Shown in pieces: positions 7,584 through 10,858 of a DNA stretch of 10,858 nucleotides (the first letter of the stretch is position 1; each line of letters starts with the position of its first letter). Both the position numbers and the translations under genes were made by a program. The DNA comes from CAVYPR01 sp052145775 (lineage in GTDB: Bacteria > Actinomycetota > Acidimicrobiia > Acidimicrobiales > RAAP-2): assembly GCA_052145775.1 (NCBI GenBank), contig JBKQNY010000184.1, forward strand, positions 1 to 10,858. The letters are read 5' to 3'. The notes under the pieces were generated by a model. That model was not told where the DNA came from. It ran no database searches and saw only the letters and a program-made list of their open reading frames with translations.

Positions 7584-8014
7584 TCGGCCGCGACTCTTCC
7601 GGCAACGTCCCTTTTCAGACCCCACACAGAAGCGTCGCCGGTCGGGGAAGCGGGTGGTCCCAGGCCGGACTTCGCCGAACAGCAGGGCCAGGTGGGATCC
7701 GGCCACCCATCGGAGCGTCTGCGAGCGGTTATCGCAAGAAGCGCTGCGAGGTCCGGCCATCTGGTGCCCGAGATCCCGACGGGCTTGCAGGTTCACCTTG
7801 GGAGGAGGGGCGCTGCCGCGGTCGAGGCGGGTGGCTGTCCCCTCGCTGCAGACGGCCGCGATCGTTCGAATGGACGCGGTCTTTGGGCCTCATCTTCTCG
7901 TGCTCGCCGATCGAGCTCGCACCGAGGTCCACACCGCGCAGAAGGTTCCTGCTGGCCGGTCGGGTCCTGCGGGCCCGGATTCCGCAGGGTCGGAAACCTG
8001 GCCAAGATCGACGC
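7584..8014. other. Intergenic region between response regulator and fluoride operon
   Basis: About 430 bases with no supported gene. Frames in several phases are open, as expected at high GC, but they are Arg/Pro/Ser-rich and lack ribosome sites and recognisable domains. No clear terminator with a U-tract follows the response regulator. The right end leads into the promoter and riboswitch of the crcB pair. Confidence 0.5.
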
Positions 8015-8043
8015 CTGACGAGGGCCGTCGCCGGGGATAAACT
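8015..8043 (+). promoter_or_regulatory. Probable sigma-70-type promoter of the crcB operon
   Basis: CTGACG (8015-8020) and TAAACT (8038-8043) are separated by exactly 17 bases. Each matches the housekeeping consensus at 4 of 6 positions. Transcription would begin near 8050, about a dozen bases before the first stem of the riboswitch, which is where a riboswitch promoter would be expected. Confidence 0.5.
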
Positions 8044-8062
8044 GGCGCCGCAGCGCAGCTGC

Positions 8063-8132
8063 CCGGCGATGGGTCCCGCCGGGGAGGCCTCCGTGCCCTC
8101 CGAACCGCCGGTTGACGGCTAATGGTTCCTGT
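8063..8132 (+). ncRNA. Fluoride (crcB-motif) riboswitch aptamer
   Basis: The segment senses fluoride in the leader of the channel operon. P1 is CCGGCG (8063-8068) with CGCCGG (8077-8082); its 8-base loop ATGGGTCC carries the 5' pseudoknot strand. The core GGCGATG...CCGCC, then GAACCGCCG and GGCTAATGGTTCC, lines up with my recollection of the solved Thermotoga petrophila aptamer (GCGATG...CCCGCC, AAACTGCC, GGCTGATGGCCTC). The distal stem is GCCG/CGGC around GTTGA. The pseudoknot pairs 8071-8076 with 8124-8129 through five pairs and one U-U mismatch. An extra small GGAGG/CCTCC hairpin sits between P1 and the distal stem. Position directly upstream of two crcB genes supports the call strongly. 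Confidence 0.88.
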
Positions 8133-8146
8133 CCAACCAACAGGAG
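8126..8146 (+). promoter_or_regulatory. Expression platform: hairpin that hides the crcB ribosome site
   Basis: TCCTGT (8127-8132) is the exact reverse complement of ACAGGA (8140-8145), with loop CCAACCA; a U-G pair (8126/8146) can lengthen the stem to seven. The 3' arm contains the AGGAG Shine-Dalgarno of the first crcB gene, 4 bases before its ATG. The 5' arm overlaps the 3' pseudoknot strand of the aptamer (8124-8129). The two folds cannot coexist, so fluoride binding should release the ribosome site. There is no U-tract, so control of translation is more likely than of transcription ending. Confidence 0.65.
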
Positions 8147-8150
8147 CGAA

Positions 8151-8771
8151 ATGGAAGCCACCGACCAGCCAGGTCCTCCCCTACCCGGCCGCATCAGCCG
8201 ACGGCGCTCCGTGCGCCGACTCTTCGGGATGCTCGGGGTGGGCGACCCTCTCCCCATCGACCCGGATCTCGCACCGGACGACACCGGGTCCCCCTCCCTC
8301 ACCCACGTCGCCCATGCCCCGCACCTTCGGCGGGCCCGATCCGGGGTGCTCCTGGCCATCGCGGCCGGCGGCTTCCTCGGCACGCTGGCCCGCTACGAGG
8401 TCGAACTGGCCTGGCCGACCGCCGCCGGTCACTTCCCTATGGCCACCTTCGCCATCAACACGAGCGGAGCCTTCGTCCTCGGCCTCTTCCTGGCCGCAGC
8501 CGTCGAGCGCCGGCAGCCCGGGCCCCACCTGCGACCGTTCGTGGCCACCGGCCTGCTGGGCGGCTGGACGACCTACTCGACCCTGGCGGTGGAGGCGGTG
8601 GCTCTGTCGCGCGGTGGCCACTCCCCCGGTGCGGTCGCCTACCTCGCCCTGAGCCTGGTGGCCGGCTTGACGGCGGCGACCGCGGGCATCGCCCTCGGCC
8701 GAGTCCACCAGACGGTGTCCGCCGCCGAGGTGGCAGTCCAAACGGAGGACGACGGGGGCGATTCCCGGTGA
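8151..8771 (+). CDS. crcB: CrcB/Fluc fluoride channel subunit with long N-terminal extension
   Basis: This inner-membrane protein is one half of a dimeric fluoride-selective channel that lets cytoplasmic fluoride out. It has 206 residues against about 125 for typical members. Residues 66-185 form the four-helix Fluc core: GGFLGTLARYE (73-83), INTSGAFVLG (102-111) and TGLLGGWTTYST (133-144). About 65 extra residues at the N-terminus (Arg-rich near 14-23, then acidic and Pro-rich) and about 20 after the last helix are unusual. The Phe-box positions of E. coli Fluc (F80/F83) correspond here to Y142 and L145. ATG 8151 has AGGAG 4 bases upstream and follows the riboswitch directly; an earlier in-frame start would lie inside the aptamer. 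The stop overlaps the next crcB by four bases, so the two are probably translationally coupled. Confidence 0.9.
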   Translation: MEATDQPGPPLPGRISRRRSVRRLFGMLGVGDPLPIDPDLAPDDTGSPSLTHVAHAPHLRRARSGVLLAIAAGGFLGTLARYEVELAWPTAAGHFPMATFAINTSGAFVLGLFLAAAVERRQPGPHLRPFVATGLLGGWTTYSTLAVEAVALSRGGHSPGAVAYLALSLVAGLTAATAGIALGRVHQTVSAAEVAVQTEDDGGDSR

Positions 8772-9139
8772 TCCTGGCTGCGGTGGTGGGTATTGCCGGC
8801 GCCGCCGGGGCGGTGCTGCGCTACCTGGCCGATGGCGCGGTCGAGGACCGGGTCTCGGGTCCGCTGCCCTGGGGGACCCTCGTCGTCAACCTCTCGGGCT
8901 CCTTCGTCCTGGGCCTCCTCACCGGCCTCACCTGGTACCACGGGCTCGCCGGGCACGACCGGGCGGTACTGGGGGTGGGGTTCTGCGGCGGTTTTACCAC
9001 CTGGTCCACGGCGTCGTGGGAGTCGGTGCGGCTGGCCGAAAGCGGACTCGTGCGCCAGGCGCTCGTCTTCACCCTCGGCGGGTTGCTCGCCGCCCTCGCC
9101 GCCGCGGCGGCCGGGGTCGCCCTCGGCGCCGCGCTCTGA
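8768..9139 (+). CDS. crcB: CrcB/Fluc fluoride channel subunit, second partner
   Basis: This is the second half of the likely heterodimeric fluoride channel, 123 residues and of normal length. The signatures are GIAGAAGAVLRYL (8-20), WGTLVVNLSGSFVLG (35-49, with the conserved Asn at 41) and GFCGGFTTWSTASWE (71-85). Four hydrophobic helices fill the protein. The Phe-box positions appear as W79 and A82. The GTG start at 8768 overlaps the upstream stop as GTGA, and GGGGG lies about 9 bases upstream. Paired crcB genes are common in Gram-positive bacteria, where the two subunits insert in opposite topology and assemble together; that arrangement is family knowledge and is not shown directly here. 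Confidence 0.93.
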   Translation: MILAAVVGIAGAAGAVLRYLADGAVEDRVSGPLPWGTLVVNLSGSFVLGLLTGLTWYHGLAGHDRAVLGVGFCGGFTTWSTASWESVRLAESGLVRQALVFTLGGLLAALAAAAAGVALGAAL

Positions 9140-9188
9140 CCTCTTCAGCGCTCACCCCTTTCCGCCAGCGAGCAGTCTTTCGTCACCG

Positions 9189-9204
9189 GCAGCCGCCCGG
9201 CTGC
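9189..9204 (+). terminator. GC-rich hairpin after the crcB operon, possible terminator
   Basis: GCAGCC and GGCTGC form a perfect 6-bp stem around GCCC, 50 bases past the second crcB stop. There is no U-tract after it. It is the best terminator candidate before the opposing transposase gene. The rest of 9140-9409 holds no supported gene; a weaker inverted repeat GTCCCA/TGGGAC occurs at 9334-9357. Confidence 0.35.
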
Positions 9205-9409
9205 GAAGACACCCGGGCACCGATCGGCCTTCGCGAGCACGAGGACGTGGCGAATCGGTGTTGCGGCCGGGGGTTTCGTCCAAGCCGATGCCTGGAGTTC
9301 ACCCAGCCTCCTGGACAGCGTTACTGGGGCACCGTCCCACGGCGGCACCCCTGGGACACACGACCCTGCAAGCCGATCCCGCTCGGCATCCGGGGCATTT
9401 GCGAACCGC

Positions 9410-10522
9410 TTAGTGGCGCGTCGCGGAAATGGCTTGGGTAAGGGCGGCCCGTCCCCGGCGCACCTTGGCGATGATCTCTTCGGCCGGCTTGTGCCAGATG
9501 AAGGGCTTGGGGTCGTCGTTCCAGTGCTCGGCCCAGATCTCGATGGCCTCGATCAGCTACGGCACCGAGGTGAACACCCCACGGCGTAGCCGACGGTCGG
9601 TGAGCTCGTTGAACCAGCGCTCGATGAGGTTCAGCCACGACGAGGAGGTGGGCGTGAAGTGCAGGTGCCACCGCGCCCGCTTGGGGTCCTCCAGCCACTT
9701 GGCGACGGGTGGTGCCTTGTGAGCCGAGAGGTTGTCGAGCACCACGTGGATCTCGAGGTCTTTGGGCACGTGGAGGTCGATGAGCTTGAAGAAGGCCAGC
9801 ACGTCGGTGGCCTTGTGGGACTTCTTCGTGTCGTAGAGAACCTCGCCGGTGGCGATGTTCATGGCGGCGAAGAGGTCGGTCGTGCCGTGGCGCTTGTAGT
9901 CGTGGGTCATGGTGCCCCCTCGTCCCGGCTTCATCGGCAACGAGGGCTGGGTGCGGTCCAGCGCCTGGACCTGGGTCTTCTCGTCGAAGCTGAACACGAC
10001 GGCCCGCTCGGGTGGGTCCAGGTAGAGGCCCACCACGTCGACCAGCTTCTCTTCGAAGTGCGGGTCGTTCGAGACCTTGAAAGTGTCGATCTTCCAGGGC
10101 TTGAGGTTGTGATCCTTCCAGATGCGGGCGACCGTGTCCTTGCCGATGCCGAAGCGCTTGGCCATGAGCCTGGTCGTCCAGTGGGTGGACCCGTCGTCGG
10201 GCACCTCGTGCAAGGTGTCGTGCACGACGGCGGCCACCGTGCCCTCGGGAAGCCACGAGCGTCGTCCCCGCCCTTTGGCGATCCGACCGACCCCGTCGAC
10301 GCCTTCAGCCTCGAACCGCCGGCGCCACGCCCGCACCGAGTCGTTGGTCGTGTGGCAGCGCCTCGCCACTTCGTTGTTCCCCAGGCCGTCGGCGGCAAGC
10401 AGGAGCGCCTTGGCCTGGACCACCTTTCGGTGACCGAGCGTCGTCGAGCGCGCCATCGTCTCCAACGCCGCTCGTTGCTCGTCGGTCATCGCCAGCGGGG
10501 GTGCGGTGGTCACCATGTGCAT
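9410..10522 (-). pseudogene. IS630-family transposase interrupted by an in-frame TAG
   Basis: This is a DDE-type transposase of a Tc1/mariner-like insertion sequence that inserts at TA. Reading from ATG 10522 (AAGGTGG 4 bases upstream; ATG 10516 is also possible) gives 321 residues to a TAG at 9557-9559. Residues 30-80 form a helix-turn-helix (NNEVARRCHTTNDSVRAWRRRF). The catalytic triad is D180 in FSFDEKT, D263 in VVLDNLSAH and E301 in WLNLIERWF, all present before the stop. After the TAG the same frame continues for 48 codons with typical IS630 C-terminal sequence (IEIWAEHWNDDPKPFIWHK, EEIIAKVRRGRAAL) to a TAA at 9410. So the gene was about 370 codons and a single nonsense change split it. 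Whether the 321-residue product is active is unknown. Other copies in the genome would show the original codon. Confidence 0.85.
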
Positions 10523-10563
10523 GGTGCCACCTTACCTATCAGAGCTATATCAGCGACGGATCA
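9410..10563 (-). mobile_element. IS630-family insertion sequence, ends not resolved
   Basis: The element is recognised through its transposase. I looked for terminal inverted repeats flanked by TA on both sides and found no convincing pair; the best was GATCC followed by loosely similar bases on each side, which is too weak to use. The coordinates therefore mark the transposase plus the short upstream gap to the next gene, not proven ends. Confidence 0.5.
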
Positions 10564-10858
10564 TTAGGGCGACTGCCCTCCGAGGGACGCCCGCACAGCC
10601 CGGAATGGCACGATCAAGATGACGGCGATTGCGAAGTAGAGGGCGATCGCAACGACCGGAGCAAGAAGGCTGAGGAGGATGGTGAGTACGTAGGCGACGA
10701 CCGCGAATCGCAGCTTTTTGCGTGCCTCTAACCCGCCGCATTCACGAGAAGTCCGCAACCCGGTCTGAGGCCATGGTTCGGGCCGCTTGAGCGACGGTGC
10801 CGGTGATTTCGTCTTGGTCGAGGTAGCAACACCGGCATTGAGCGCCTTGTCGGGGTCA
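10564..10858 (-). CDS. Membrane protein C-terminus, TMEM175/DUF1211-like (5' end beyond the window or degraded)
   Basis: The minus-strand frame is open from the window edge to a TAA at 10564-10566. Its last 55 or so residues look real: a basic stretch EARKKLRF, a helix (AVVAYVLTILLSLLAP), a short turn and a second helix (ALYFAIAVILIVPF), then a short tail. This layout, R/K-rich then Y, a Pro between two helices and a closing Pro, resembles the last two helices of bacterial TMEM175 (DUF1211) potassium-channel-like proteins. The codons before 10758 are low-complexity (Thr/Lys/Pro/Ser) and do not look like that family, and a TTG at 10758 could start only a 64-residue protein. So this may be a truncated remnant beside the IS element, a small membrane protein or the end of an unrelated protein. 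Confidence 0.4.
   Translation of the reverse strand, partial: DPDKALNAGVATSTKTKSPAPSLKRPEPWPQTGLRTSRECGGLEARKKLRFAVVAYVLTILLSLLAPVVAIALYFAIAVILIVPFRAVRASLGGQSP

Noticed and set aside
7793..8383. 196-codon minus-strand frame across the riboswitch and crcB start
   Set aside because: It is antisense to a recognised aptamer and gene, and its translation is Arg/Pro-rich without a domain.
9321..10256. 311-codon minus-strand frame in another phase of the transposase
   Set aside because: It is a shadow of the IS630 gene, whose DDE motifs are in the other frame; its translation is Arg/His-rich.
9370..10600. Terminal inverted repeats of the IS element
   Set aside because: Only short, mismatched similarity (GATCC plus scattered bases) was found between the two flanks; not enough to set ends.

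Overview
The window is high-GC bacterial DNA. GGAGG-type ribosome sites, a LAxTG wall-sorting signal of the kind used by class E sortases, type IV pilus machinery and a two-gene fluoride channel together suggest a high-GC Gram-positive (Actinomycetota, possibly an Acidimicrobiia-like lineage). That placement is inference; there is no rRNA or other phylogenetic marker here.

Layout from left to right. Positions 1-1091 (minus) hold pilT, the pilus retraction ATPase, with an intact start and its 3' end cut by the window edge. About 700 bases without a convincing gene follow, including a strong 13-bp hairpin that could end transcription arriving from the right. Positions 1814-6208 (minus) encode a 1464-residue exported surface protein: signal peptide, two beta-rich N-terminal segments, six 115-residue Ig-like tandem repeats, three DUF11-type modules in an A-B-A pattern, a Thr/Ser/Pro-rich linker, LASTG, a membrane helix and an Arg tail. 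Its leader (about 6224-6364) can fold into several stems, three of which compete for shared bases, so it is a candidate regulatory RNA. A divergent OmpR/PhoB-type response regulator lies at 6873-7583 (plus) with no kinase beside it.

Positions 8015-9139 (plus) form a compact fluoride-resistance unit: a promoter-like pair, a recognisable fluoride (crcB-motif) riboswitch aptamer, a hairpin that would hide the ribosome site of the first gene, and two crcB/fluC genes overlapping by 4 bases. The anti-Shine-Dalgarno strand of that hairpin overlaps the 3' strand of the aptamer pseudoknot, which gives a simple model of fluoride-gated translation.

The right end carries an IS630-family transposase (9410-10522, minus) broken by an in-frame TAG after all three catalytic residues, and beyond it the 3' part of a minus-strand membrane-protein reading frame resembling the C-terminal helix pair of TMEM175/DUF1211 proteins.

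The most distinctive items are the fluoride switch with its overlapping expression platform, the channel pair whose members both lack the usual Phe-box residues, and the unassigned structured leader of the giant surface protein. I did not find a clearly new multi-gene system.
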